Assembly: GCF_024138715.1 (NCBI RefSeq)
Contig: NZ_CP092074.1
Coordinates: 3,844,001-3,908,000 of the forward strand
Source of the DNA: Emticicia sp. 21SJ11W-3
GTDB taxonomy: Bacteria > Bacteroidota > Bacteroidia > Cytophagales > Spirosomataceae
Direction: 5' to 3'
DNA: 64,000 nt
This document shows, one piece after another, positions 25,754 to 34,538 of this stretch. Under the pieces are notes generated by a model that saw only the letters and a list, made by a program, of their open reading frames with translations, was not told the origin of the DNA and searched no databases. The position numbers and the translations under genes were made by a program. Each line of letters starts with the position of its first letter. Position 1 is the stretch's first letter.

Positions 25754-27088
25754 ATGAAGAATATTTTCCTGGTTCTGAAAAGAGAATACCTGACGAGAGT
25801 CCGTAAGAAGTCATTCATTGTTATGACCATCCTTGGCCCGCTGTTGATAGCCGCCTTCTACGGCATTATCGGCTGGACGGCCATGTCGTCAATCAGCCTT
25901 AAAAAAATTGAGGTAATTGACCAGAGCAATCTGTTCAAAGAAAAATTTAAGAATTCAGAAGAACTGAATTATACCTTTTCGGCAGAGGCGCTGGAAAACG
26001 CCAAAAAAAGCTTTGCCAAAAGTGGCTATGATGCCCTTGTTTTTATACCCAACGACATCATGACTAACCCCAGGGGCGTAAAGATTTTTTCAGAAAAGAG
26101 TCTTTCAATTGAGCTGCAAAGGGGTATTGAAAAGAATATTGAGCGTGAAATAGAAACGATTAAACTAACCGAAGCCGGAATTACGCAAAAAGTGCTGGAA
26201 GATGCCAAAATGAACGTAAGCAGCGAGACCATCAGCCTGAGTGCCGAGGGAGAAAAAAGCAACAGCTCGGTGGCTGCAACTGTAATTGGCTATGTTTGTG
26301 CCTTTTTGATATACATTACCGTTTTTATTTTTGGAGTGCAGGTAATGCGTAGCGTAATGGAAGAAAAAACCAGCCGTATTGTTGAGGTGATAATCTCTTC
26401 TATTAAACCATTTGAATTGATGATGGGTAAAATTATAGGTGTGGCGCTGGTGGGTCTTACTCAGTTTGCACTCTGGATTCTGCTCACGTTTGCCATCACA
26501 ACCGCTGTAACTTCATTGTTCGGCGAGAAGTTTTCAGCCTCGCCCGAAAAACGTCTGGAGCAGGTTAAAAAGATGCCACAGGCACAAGAAATAGAAAAAC
26601 AGGTTGTAAAAGAAACAAACGGTGGCAGCCCTTATGTAAAAATAATGAATGCCATTCAAACGCTTCCCTGGGTTACAATTCTGGTTTGTTTTATTTTCTA
26701 CTTCCTGGGCGGATACCTCATGTACAGTGCTTTGTTTGGGGCTATCGGCTCGGCAGTAGATAGCGAGACGGACGTCCAGCAGTTTATGTTCCCTATTACC
26801 ATGCCTATTATATTCTCTATTGCCATAGCCCAGTTTGTAATACGTGAACCGGATGGAGCCCTGGCATTCTGGACCTCCATGATTCCGTTTACCTCACCAA
26901 TTATTATGATGGTGCGTATACCATTCGGCGTACCAACCTGGCAGATCATCCTGTCAATGGTTATTCTGAGCGCGGGCTTTATTGGCACCACCTGGCTGGC
27001 TGGCCGTATTTACCGTGTAGGTATTCTTATGTTTGGCAAAAAACCAACATTTAAAGAAATTGGTAAATGGATATTTTATAAAGGTTAA
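25754..27088 (+). CDS. ABC-2 type permease (NatB-like)
   Basis: The 444-residue permease has the ABC-2 plan: one N-terminal helix (about 20-42), a large extracytoplasmic domain (about 45-175), then five or six helices from about 180 to 425. The motif RSVMEEKTSRIVEVIISSIKP, with Glu and Arg in the coupling region, is typical of NatB/YhaP-like sodium or lipid/peptide exporters. It works with the preceding ATPase. The substrate is not readable from sequence. A hairpin terminator follows at 27165-27210. Confidence 0.92.
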   Translation: MKNIFLVLKREYLTRVRKKSFIVMTILGPLLIAAFYGIIGWTAMSSISLKKIEVIDQSNLFKEKFKNSEELNYTFSAEALENAKKSFAKSGYDALVFIPNDIMTNPRGVKIFSEKSLSIELQRGIEKNIEREIETIKLTEAGITQKVLEDAKMNVSSETISLSAEGEKSNSSVAATVIGYVCAFLIYITVFIFGVQVMRSVMEEKTSRIVEVIISSIKPFELMMGKIIGVALVGLTQFALWILLTFAITTAVTSLFGEKFSASPEKRLEQVKKMPQAQEIEKQVVKETNGGSPYVKIMNAIQTLPWVTILVCFIFYFLGGYLMYSALFGAIGSAVDSETDVQQFMFPITMPIIFSIAIAQFVIREPDGALAFWTSMIPFTSPIIMMVRIPFGVPTWQIILSMVILSAGFIGTTWLAGRIYRVGILMFGKKPTFKEIGKWIFYKG

Positions 27089-27164
27089 AACAGATTCATT
27101 ATCAGGCTTGAATTTGCCACTGCTATTCAAAGCAGGTAGCGTAATTCAATTAATATAAAATCGA

Positions 27165-27210
27165 TTTCCCGTAGGGCGGATAGCAATAGCTTACCTACGG
27201 GAAATTTTTT
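27165..27210 (+). terminator. Rho-independent terminator after the ABC-2 pair
   Basis: TTTCCCGTAGG (27165-27175) pairs with CCTACGGGAAA (27194-27204), followed by a TTTTTT run. The loop is 18 nt. It separates the ABC-2 pair from the convergent M23 gene. Confidence 0.8.
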
Positions 27211-27223
27211 GTACAAGCGGCTA

Positions 27224-27850
27224 TTAAAACCCAAGCAAAAAATCAGGGTTCAGGCATATAGCAGCATATTTTGCTTTGTCTTCTTCGGCACACACCCCGG
27301 GGAAATCTCCACTATGCCCCAGCATATCTGTCATTACCTGAAAATGCAAATGTGGCGGCCAATCGCCATTATCAGGGTAATTACCTATTTCGCCAATCTT
27401 TTCATCAGCGGTTATGGGCTTACCTTCATAAAGATTTTCTAAAGATCTTAAAGAAAGATGCCCATAGAGTGTAAACAATGGCTTACCCTCATATTCATGT
27501 TCCAGAATAATCGTCGGCCCGTAGTCGCCAAACCCGGCATTATTTTTAAAGCTGTGCACCCGGCCACTTAATGGCGCATAAACCGGGGTACCTGCTTTAG
27601 CCCAAAGGTCTACCCCCAGATGTATATTTCTTGGCACCTCACCAGCCTTCATAAAATGGCTGCTGCGCCAGTAAATAACCCGGTTTTCCATATAACCGCC
27701 TATTCCCATTTGTGCTCCGGCAGCATAAATACGGTTGAAAACATACTCAGAAAAACCGGCTGTATTTACGAGGTCAAGGGTGGCTAAGTCGGTATTGGCG
27801 GCTGTGAAATCAAGCCTGACGAACGAGTCGATACGTAATACTTTAGACAT
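27224..27850 (-). CDS. M23 metallopeptidase-fold protein without export signal
   Basis: The 208-residue protein carries the LytM/M23 zinc site: first ligands HLGVD (HxxxD), the LYGHLS segment, and the HLHFQ motif (HxH). M23 enzymes usually cut peptidoglycan cross-bridges outside the cytoplasm, but no signal peptide or membrane helix precedes the domain. The ATG at 27850 (MSKVLRIDSFV) is chosen because an upstream ATG at 27928 would add a Cys/His-rich stretch that looks non-coding. Cytoplasmic M23-like proteins linked to aminotransferase or phosphotransferase modules exist, so a non-peptidoglycan role is possible. It stands alone between two ABC systems. Confidence 0.82.
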   Translation of the reverse strand: MSKVLRIDSFVRLDFTAANTDLATLDLVNTAGFSEYVFNRIYAAGAQMGIGGYMENRVIYWRSSHFMKAGEVPRNIHLGVDLWAKAGTPVYAPLSGRVHSFKNNAGFGDYGPTIILEHEYEGKPLFTLYGHLSLRSLENLYEGKPITADEKIGEIGNYPDNGDWPPHLHFQVMTDMLGHSGDFPGVCAEEDKAKYAAICLNPDFLLGF

Positions 27851-27995
27851 GGGCGTTTCAATCAGAATAGAATTGCAATGATAAGGCTTAAAAATAAAAA
27901 AATGCTTTATTAAGCACGTTTTACTCAATAAAAAGCGCTTTTGAAATAAAAATATCTAAAAAATAGCGTCATTTGCAGTTGTTTAGAATTACCCC

Positions 27996-29780
27996 ATGAA
28001 CAATCCCTATATATCACTTCTGCGCACCGCCTGGAAGTACGCCCGTCAGGAAAAGAAAAAGTACGTTTTCATCTACAGCCTTTTTGTAATGGCCAATGTA
28101 ATGAATGCGCTTAACCCACTGCTATACGGTTGGTTTATTGACAGTATTCAGAAAGACAGCTCTAAAATATGGAACAACGTTTTGTTGTATGCCGGGTTGT
28201 TTTTGTTTTTGAAACTGTTGGAGTGGAGTTTTCATGGCCCCGCCCGCATTATGGAGCGAGACCTGGCCTTTAGCCTGAGCCGTAATTTTCTGGAAGAACT
28301 CTACCACCAGACCCTGCATTTACCTATCCGCTGGCACCAGGACAACCACAGTGGCTCTACCATTAACCGAATCAGAAAAGCATACGATGCCCTGAAACAC
28401 TTCTTTCAGGATGGATTCATGTTTCTGCATGCCATATTCAAGTTTGTGTTTTCTTTTGGCGCCATGCTTTACTTTTCTCCGCTTTTTGGGGGTGTCGGGG
28501 TTCTGTTGGGTATTCTCACTATCTGGGTAATTTTTAAATTTGACAAACCATTCATTAAAGCGCTTGACGAAACCAATGAGAAAGAACACGTGGTATCGTC
28601 GACACTTTTTGATAGTCTTTCCAATATTATTACCGTTATTACCCTGCGCCTTGAAAAACGAATGGAAAACAGCCTGATGAAAAAGGTTTTTGAAGTACTG
28701 CCTCCGTTCAGGCGTAATGTACGTATCAACGAGTGGAAATGGTTTGTGGCCGACACACTGGTAACGCTCATATACTGCGTTATTGCAGTGGGGTACGTTT
28801 ACCAGCACTATACACCCGGCCAGCCTTTTTATATTGGCGGTTTGGTAACTTTATTAGGCTATGTTATTCAGTTTACCAGCGTTTTTCATGATGTAGCCTG
28901 GCAATACACCAACATTGTGCAGTATAACACCGATGTACAGACCGCCCGAACCATAGGTGCGGCCTATACAACACACCATAGGCCGGATGACGAAAACTCA
29001 TTACCAGCCGACTGGAAAAAAATAACAATTGAAGGCCTTAATTTCTCTCATAATGAAGTTTACGAAGCCAACAAAGTTGCTCACAGCCTGCATAATCTGA
29101 ATATCAGCATTGAGCGAGGCAAAAAGATAGCTTTTATTGGTGAAAGCGGCAGCGGTAAAAGTACCTTGCTGAAATTGCTGAGAGGATTGTATGACTCAGA
29201 ACCCGATGTAAAGGTTTCTGTTGACGGGGTGGAAACTGATTCGCTGGCTATAATTTCTGATACCATTACGCTGTTTCCGCAAGAACCGGAAATTTTTGAG
29301 AATACCATTGCCTATAACATTACGCTGGGGCTGCCGTTTGAAACCGAAGAAATAATGAAGGTAAGTGAAACGGCCCACTTTAAGGAAGTAATTCAGCAAC
29401 TGCCCCGGGGGCTGGAATCTAGCATACAGGAAAAAGGTGTGAACCTGTCTGGAGGACAAAAACAGCGGCTGGCACTGGCTCGGGGTGTGCTGGCGGCGCG
29501 TCTGAGCGAAATAGTGCTGCTAGACGAGCCAACCAGTAGCGTTGACCCCAAAACAGAAGTGCAGATTTATAACAAACTATTTAAGGAATTCAAAGACAAG
29601 GCCGTTTTGTCGTCATTACACCGCCTTCACCTGCTTACCAGGTTTGACTACGTATATATTTTACAGAATGGCCGCATTGCAGACGAAGGAACTTTTACCA
29701 ACCTGAAAGAGCACAGCACAATTTTTCAGGAACTTTGGAAACACCAGGAACACCTGCAAACCAGAGATGATAATCAATAA
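27996..29780 (+). CDS. ABC exporter, fused membrane and ATPase domains
   Basis: The 594-residue half-transporter has six transmembrane helices in residues 20-310 and an ATPase in 340-590. Motifs: Walker A GESGSGKST, signature NLSGGQKQR, Walker B EIVLLDEPTS, and an H-loop written SSLHRL. It should act as a homodimer or with a paralogue elsewhere. The family includes lipid, peptide and drug exporters; nothing here fixes the substrate. The Q-loop region reads LFPQEPEIF. It converges with the M56-TonB gene with a gap of only 4 bp. Confidence 0.93.
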   Translation: MNNPYISLLRTAWKYARQEKKKYVFIYSLFVMANVMNALNPLLYGWFIDSIQKDSSKIWNNVLLYAGLFLFLKLLEWSFHGPARIMERDLAFSLSRNFLEELYHQTLHLPIRWHQDNHSGSTINRIRKAYDALKHFFQDGFMFLHAIFKFVFSFGAMLYFSPLFGGVGVLLGILTIWVIFKFDKPFIKALDETNEKEHVVSSTLFDSLSNIITVITLRLEKRMENSLMKKVFEVLPPFRRNVRINEWKWFVADTLVTLIYCVIAVGYVYQHYTPGQPFYIGGLVTLLGYVIQFTSVFHDVAWQYTNIVQYNTDVQTARTIGAAYTTHHRPDDENSLPADWKKITIEGLNFSHNEVYEANKVAHSLHNLNISIERGKKIAFIGESGSGKSTLLKLLRGLYDSEPDVKVSVDGVETDSLAIISDTITLFPQEPEIFENTIAYNITLGLPFETEEIMKVSETAHFKEVIQQLPRGLESSIQEKGVNLSGGQKQRLALARGVLAARLSEIVLLDEPTSSVDPKTEVQIYNKLFKEFKDKAVLSSLHRLHLLTRFDYVYILQNGRIADEGTFTNLKEHSTIFQELWKHQEHLQTRDDNQ

Positions 29781-29784
29781 GCCA

Positions 29785-31599
29785 TTACTTTTTCAGTTCG
29801 GCATAACCTATGGTGTGTATAATTACGGCACCATCTTTGGCGCGCTTACCGTAACTGTTTATGGCCAGCTGGTCTTTTAAAACACTTATTTCGCTTATAT
29901 CATTGTGGTTTATTCTGGCCAGTTCGTCTTTATTTGTTACTTTGCCATCCAGAACAAACAAAACATCTTTGTCTGATTCCAGTCCGCTTAACTTCAGTTG
30001 GCCTGAATTGTCTCTGGCTGGCAAACTAATCACCATTTTCATATCCGGCTTTGCCTCAGTTACAAAACTAATTGGCATGGTAAATATTACATTAACCGGT
30101 TTGCCATTTACTTTGCCGGGTTTCCAGCGGGGCATTTGCGATATCACCCTGATTGCCTCTTCTTCACAACCATAGCCAATGCCTTTCAGCACTTTAAAGT
30201 CGCTGATGGTGCCATCAGTATGCACCACAAATTTAATAAACACTTTACCGGAAACATTCTTGCGCTGGGCTTCAATAGGATAGCGGAGATTACCAGATAT
30301 AAACTCATACATGGCTTTTAAACCACCGGGATATTCAGGATGCTCATCTACAACATCAAAAATCTGGTCATCGGTTAAAACTGTGGTTGTTTGGGGCTTA
30401 CTTATTTCTACTTCTGCAAGGGCAATATTGGCAAGAGCTTTTTCTTTCAATACAACATCAATTACATTTTTAGCTGCTACAGGCACAACCAATGTTTCAA
30501 AACCTGCCATGCTAAACTGTAGTGTATCGTTTTCAGCCACGTTGATTCTGTATTTCCCCTCTGCATCGGTAATGGTTCCGTGGTTGGCGTTAACAACCAA
30601 AACACTTACTCCGGGTAACCCCATGCCGCCAGACTTTGAAATTACCTTGCCGCTTACTTCTAAATTTTTAGTTTCTGTAATACCAATTTGAGGCGTTGCC
30701 AGTGGGTTTAAACTTACGCTGCTATTTTTAAGACCCGAGAAATTTACCTCTACAATTTCAAGCATTTCATTTTTGGCAATAGTAGCCGAAGACAGCACAA
30801 GCATAAGAATAAACAAAGGCACAGACATACCGTATTTCAACAACATAATCTTGCGAGAGCGTGGCTTACTAAGCATCTGTATCCGGCGCTTTAGGGTTGA
30901 GTGCGTAAAAAAACGATTGGTGAGGTAATCGGGCTGCAAGCCGAACTCCTGCGTAAAAAGAAGCAGGGCGTAGTCGGCCTTTGAAGATTCGCTTTGTGAA
31001 GCAACCTCATCAGCAATAAACTCGTGTATGTGCTTAATATCTCTTTTATATAAGTACACCACCGGGTTGAACCAGTTCAGAATGGCGATAATCTCAAAAA
31101 GCATTACATCGGCCGAATGAAGCTGCTGCATGTGTACGTGCTCATGAGCCAGAATAGTATCTCGTTTTTTCAGGGTTTCGTCAACAAAGCTGTAGCCAAA
31201 AAACGAAAACGCCGTAAATTTCTCAAAATCCTTGTTACGAAGCACAACTATCAGCTGCATGAGTGTTACCAATAGCCGCACCGTAAAAAGACTGATACCG
31301 GCAATATAGAGTAACTTTAGTACATCGCCCCATGTAAAATTTATTCCGTCAGCCGGATGAATACCAATCACTGAGGGGTTGTACAAGTTATAAAAAACCA
31401 AATTGATTTCTCTGGTTATAAACCACGACTGCACATATTCGGAGTACCAAAGCGGAATGCCGAATGATAACAGCGCTGATAAAACCAGATAGAACCGGTT
31501 CAGGTTATGGAATGTTTCGCCAAAAAGTATTAGGCGATAAAAACCGTAAAAGAGAATAAAGTACAAATTAACCTGAACCAGATAAAATAAAAAATCCAT
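29785..31599 (-). CDS. M56 (BlaR1-like) peptidase fused to carboxypeptidase-regulatory and TonB domains
   Basis: The 604-residue chimera has an N-terminal four-helix membrane region (1-125) and an M56 zinc peptidase loop with HExxH at 152-156 (AHEHVHMQQL) and HEFIADE. A further membrane helix follows at about 258-272. Then come a CarboxypepD_reg-like beta domain (VSGKVISKSGGMGLPGVSV), a TonB C-terminal domain (EYPGGLKAMYEFI to MPISF) and a C-terminal plug-like segment (ISEISVLKDQLAIN). BlaR1-type proteins sense a signal and cleave BlaI. Here the sensing part is replaced by TonB/receptor modules. The start overlaps the tonB stop codon (TAATG), so it is last in the blaI operon. Confidence 0.9.
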   Translation of the reverse strand: MDFLFYLVQVNLYFILFYGFYRLILFGETFHNLNRFYLVLSALLSFGIPLWYSEYVQSWFITREINLVFYNLYNPSVIGIHPADGINFTWGDVLKLLYIAGISLFTVRLLVTLMQLIVVLRNKDFEKFTAFSFFGYSFVDETLKKRDTILAHEHVHMQQLHSADVMLFEIIAILNWFNPVVYLYKRDIKHIHEFIADEVASQSESSKADYALLLFTQEFGLQPDYLTNRFFTHSTLKRRIQMLSKPRSRKIMLLKYGMSVPLFILMLVLSSATIAKNEMLEIVEVNFSGLKNSSVSLNPLATPQIGITETKNLEVSGKVISKSGGMGLPGVSVLVVNANHGTITDAEGKYRINVAENDTLQFSMAGFETLVVPVAAKNVIDVVLKEKALANIALAEVEISKPQTTTVLTDDQIFDVVDEHPEYPGGLKAMYEFISGNLRYPIEAQRKNVSGKVFIKFVVHTDGTISDFKVLKGIGYGCEEEAIRVISQMPRWKPGKVNGKPVNVIFTMPISFVTEAKPDMKMVISLPARDNSGQLKLSGLESDKDVLFVLDGKVTNKDELARINHNDISEISVLKDQLAINSYGKRAKDGAVIIHTIGYAELKK

Positions 31600-32003
31600 T
31601 ATTTTGATGTTTTTTCTCCTAATGCAAACATAATTGGCAAAACAAGAGAAGAACGGACGGTCGTATTACCGTTGCGGCCGGGTGTCCACCGGGGCATGGC
31701 CTTCACCACGCGGGTAACTTCTTCGTCGCAACCATAACCCAGACTTTTAACAATCTCGGTTTCGCTGATTCTTCCGTCTTCTTCCACAATTAATTTAATA
31801 AACACTTTCCCCTGAATATTCTTGTCGCGAGCGGCTTTAGGATATTTAAGATGGGTGCCCACAAACGCTAACAGACCTTTCATTCCTCCGGGGTATTCGG
31901 CAACTTGTTCTACCTGCGCAAGGGGTTCATTCTTTTGGGTTTGAGCAGAAAGACCTGTGGCAGAAAATACGCCAAGAGTTAAAATAAAAAATAGCTTTTT
32001 CAT
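31599..32003 (-). CDS. TonB C-terminal domain protein
   Basis: The 134-residue protein starts at ATG 32003 with a signal peptide (MKKLFFILTLGVFSATGLSAQ); an ATG seven codons upstream is less likely. The remainder is a TonB C-terminal domain: EYPGGMKGLLAFVGTHLKYP, KVFIKLIVEEDGRISETEIV, CDEEVTRVVKAMPRWTPG. It lacks the usual membrane-anchored proline-rich linker, so it may be a periplasmic TonB-like adaptor rather than an energy transducer. The domain is very similar to that in the 604-residue neighbour, so local duplication is likely. Stop and next start overlap as TAATG. Confidence 0.88.
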   Translation of the reverse strand: MKKLFFILTLGVFSATGLSAQTQKNEPLAQVEQVAEYPGGMKGLLAFVGTHLKYPKAARDKNIQGKVFIKLIVEEDGRISETEIVKSLGYGCDEEVTRVVKAMPRWTPGRNGNTTVRSSLVLPIMFALGEKTSK

Positions 32004-32068
32004 AAAATTTGTATAGTTGAACATTTGTTAATATTTGAATACTGTTATTGACTTTCACCAGGCACCCC

Positions 32069-33334
32069 TCATTCAGCCGTTAAAGCCTGACTTTTCCGTG
32101 TTGCGTTTTCGTTGGTCTGGGTTACCACAATTTTATTATGCTTACCAAGGGTTAACCTCATAAAAACTCTCGATTCTACCACCTGTTTTCTTTTTACGGC
32201 CGGAATCCAGTATGGCATGCCTTTCAGTATGCTGCCAACCCTGCCGTTGTAATCTGCCCTGATGCCTTTATCAACCACTACATTGGTTATCTCGCCATCG
32301 GTGCCTACCGTAAAAGACGCATAAATGTCACCTTCCTTAGACGGTCCTTCCGGATATTTAAACTCAGCAGCAATGTATTTTTCAAAGGCTTTGTTACCAC
32401 CTTTGAACTCTGCCGGGGTCAGGTCAGAATCTTTTACTCTTCTTACATCTTGTGCCACCACAAAATAACCCATGCACACAATCAGCGGAATTAAAAAAAT
32501 ATACTTACCGGCTAACCAAATGGGGCTACGCTCCTTCATCATCATCTGAATCCGCTCTTTTAGCAGCGAATCCCTGAAAAAATCATTGCCCAGGTTACTG
32601 GCATTCACTCTGAAATTATACTCGAACAGAAACTGGGCATAAGGTACTTTTTCTTCTCCTTCCACTATGCTGTCGGCCAGAAACTCATGCAGTTTACGAA
32701 GCGAATTTTTATAAAGTATCAGAATAGGATTAAACCAGCAGAAAATCTGGGCGATTTCGATAAAGAAGATGTCCCAGCTATGGCCCTGGCTAATATGTAC
32801 CTCTTCGTGGTCTGTAATAATGCCACGGTTATAAAAAACGTCGTCACGGTTGAGAATCAGAAAATTAAAAAACGAGTATGACGAATAAGATTTATTGGTA
32901 CGCAAAAGCCAGTAATTTTGTCCGCTGCGGGTTTCAGGCTTGCCTATTGGCTCGCTTTCGCGTAGAAGTATATAAACACTCACCAGCGCCACAATAAACC
33001 TGAGACAAAAATAGGCTGCCCCAACCAGATAAAACACAGTAACCAGGTCCATCCAGTTAAAAGTAAAGGTTCGGGCTGTCTGAAAAACCGGCTGATATAC
33101 CACCGCCTTTAGTGATTCGGTCGGTATTTCGTTAAGCGTATGTGGTAAAGGGGCATCAAAATTATAGGTATGCCTTACCTTCAGAACGGGCATCATGAAA
33201 GACGCCAGCACTGATAATAACAGATAAAATCTATTAGCCTGAAAAAAGGTATTTCTACGAAGAAAAACCCAATAAAAAGCAAAAAAAGCTGCCAATACCA
33301 GATTGACTTTCAGAAGGTAGATAAGTACGCTCAT
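32069..33334 (-). CDS. M56 (BlaR1-like) membrane peptidase with degenerate TonB domain
   Basis: The 421-residue protein has M56 architecture: membrane helices in 1-125, a zinc-peptidase site HExxH at 176-180 (DHEEVHISQG) and HEFLADS, and another membrane helix at about 276-291. The C-terminal 120 residues (FKGGNKAFEKYIAAEFKYP to SRVFMRLTLGKH) are a divergent TonB-like domain. It follows blaI after 73 bp. In this gene pair the M56 protein is the expected sensor/protease that relieves BlaI repression. The partner below (604 residues) is a paralogue. Confidence 0.9.
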   Translation of the reverse strand: MSVLIYLLKVNLVLAAFFAFYWVFLRRNTFFQANRFYLLLSVLASFMMPVLKVRHTYNFDAPLPHTLNEIPTESLKAVVYQPVFQTARTFTFNWMDLVTVFYLVGAAYFCLRFIVALVSVYILLRESEPIGKPETRSGQNYWLLRTNKSYSSYSFFNFLILNRDDVFYNRGIITDHEEVHISQGHSWDIFFIEIAQIFCWFNPILILYKNSLRKLHEFLADSIVEGEEKVPYAQFLFEYNFRVNASNLGNDFFRDSLLKERIQMMMKERSPIWLAGKYIFLIPLIVCMGYFVVAQDVRRVKDSDLTPAEFKGGNKAFEKYIAAEFKYPEGPSKEGDIYASFTVGTDGEITNVVVDKGIRADYNGRVGSILKGMPYWIPAVKRKQVVESRVFMRLTLGKHNKIVVTQTNENATRKSQALTAE

Positions 33335-33407
33335 ATAATGCCACGTTAAAAGTTTTACATAAACACTTTTTTTTACCGTTTTTTATATTGTTTCGGGTTG
33401 AGGAGGT

Positions 33408-33779
33408 TTAATGCTTTTTCATTTTCTCAATCAGTTTCAGTATCTCGTCTGCTTCTTTCACATCAATCTTTTTTTCTCTCACAAAAAACGAGAACATTTC
33501 TTCTACCGAATTTTCAAAATATCCCTCCATCAGTTTTCCGGTGGCAAAAGATTTATATTCTTCTTTGCTTACCAATGAGTAATACTCGTGGGTTTTACCA
33601 TAGGCCTTGTGGCCAATAAAACCCTTCTGCTCCAGAATACGCACAATGGTTGACACCGTGTTGTATGCCGGGCGAGGCTCAGGAAATTCTTCCAGAATAT
33701 CTTTTACAAAGGCGGGTTCGCGATTCCATAATATTTGCATTACTTCCTCTTCCGCACGAGTCAATTCTCTGAGTTCCAT
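33408..33779 (-). CDS. blaI: BlaI/MecI/CopY family repressor
   Basis: The 123-residue protein starts MELRELTRAEEEVMQILW, the classic BlaI N-terminus, followed by the winged helix (PAYNTVSTIVRILEQKGFIGHKAYGKTHEYY) and the dimerisation helix. A long frame extension to 33992 is non-coding and includes the promoter. BlaI repressors bind palindromes and are cut by M56 proteases such as the two encoded just downstream. The promoter at 33822-33868 carries two matching palindromes, so it probably represses its own operon. Despite the name, no beta-lactamase lies here. Confidence 0.93.
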   Translation of the reverse strand: MELRELTRAEEEVMQILWNREPAFVKDILEEFPEPRPAYNTVSTIVRILEQKGFIGHKAYGKTHEYYSLVSKEEYKSFATGKLMEGYFENSVEEMFSFFVREKKIDVKEADEILKLIEKMKKH

Positions 33780-33821
33780 CGTATTTTCTAATTGATTATG
33801 TTTTTTCGGCTTTCTCTGAAA

Positions 33822-33868
33822 CAAATGTATAACTAATAATTTAGTTTCAAAACTATTTCGATAGTTTT
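33822..33868 (-). promoter_or_regulatory. blaI promoter with two tandem BlaI-like operators
   Basis: On the minus strand TTTG (33851-33848), an 18-bp spacer and TACATTTG (33829-33822) match the Bacteroidota promoter exactly. Operator 1 (33831-33846, AACTA-N6-TAGTT) fills the spacer. Operator 2 (33849-33868, arms AAAACTAT/ATAGTTTT, spacer TTCG) covers the -33 box. Centres are 33838.5 and 33858.5, 20 bp apart, so both face the same side of the helix. Repression by BlaI is the natural reading. Confidence 0.72.
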
Positions 33869-33942
33869 TTTCAAATAAACAAAAAAAATCCTGTGCCTGC
33901 CTAAGCAAACACAGGGTAATATAACTTAAAGGCTCAGGAAAA

Positions 33943-34455
33943 TCAGTTACCCGGCCGTGGTCTTGCACCATTACCTTGTACTTTCGGGCCATCGTGCGGG
34001 GGTTCTTTCATCTCGTTGTGGCAAGATATACAACCCATTACCACCGGCTGGCGGAAGGTCTTCAGGCTGGCCAGTATCTCACGGTTCAGGCGGTTGGTCA
34101 TGTCAAACATTTCGCGGGTCTGATTAAAATGGCGTGGTTTTTCAGAGGCAAAGTCGTTCAGGTCATGGCAAAACTTGCAGGTAACACCCAAAGCATGGCC
34201 CCAGCTGTTCATGATACTTAGTACCTGCTCGGCCGATTTCCCTTTCAGCACCTTGATATTTTTAAAAACCGAGTCTGCCGCAACATTTTCTTTGCCACGG
34301 ATAGAATCTTTGTAGGCTTTCAGGTATTTCTCGCGATCGGCCATCAATGTATCTTTCCATACAATGGCTTCGCTGTCTTTTTTTGAGGTGGTACCAATGG
34401 TAACAAAAGACGAAATGCCGATAATGATAAACAAGACAGGAACAAGCAACTTCAT
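33943..34455 (-). CDS. Exported c-type cytochrome, dihaem
   Basis: The 170-residue protein has an N-terminal signal/anchor (about 4-22) and two CxxCH haem sites, Cys93-His97 (CKFCH) and Cys142-His146 (CISCH). The pattern VLKGKSAEQVLSIMNSWGHALGVTCKFCH resembles the reaction-centre cytochrome c subunit family (PF02276-like), often seen as small orphan cytochromes in Bacteroidota; the resemblance is by eye. It should carry electrons in the periplasm. A Gly/Pro-rich tail ends it. It lies between the blaI promoter and the dienelactone hydrolase gene on the same strand. Confidence 0.85.
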   Translation of the reverse strand: MKLLVPVLFIIIGISSFVTIGTTSKKDSEAIVWKDTLMADREKYLKAYKDSIRGKENVAADSVFKNIKVLKGKSAEQVLSIMNSWGHALGVTCKFCHDLNDFASEKPRHFNQTREMFDMTNRLNREILASLKTFRQPVVMGCISCHNEMKEPPHDGPKVQGNGARPRPGN

Positions 34456-34538
34456 AGGCTTATAAGAGTTTAGAGTCGTAAAGATTAAAAAACGGCGGAA
34501 TTTAAATAAAAACGGGAACTTATCAGGTGCCCGCCAGA

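Noticed and set aside
29785-33779. blaI/M56 operon as a beta-lactam resistance locus
   Set aside because: No beta-lactamase or penicillin-binding sensor domain is present; the M56 proteins carry TonB-related domains instead.
33780-33992. 71-residue N-terminal extension of BlaI
   Set aside because: The stretch contains the promoter and operators; BlaI proteins begin at the MELRELTRAEEEVM segment.
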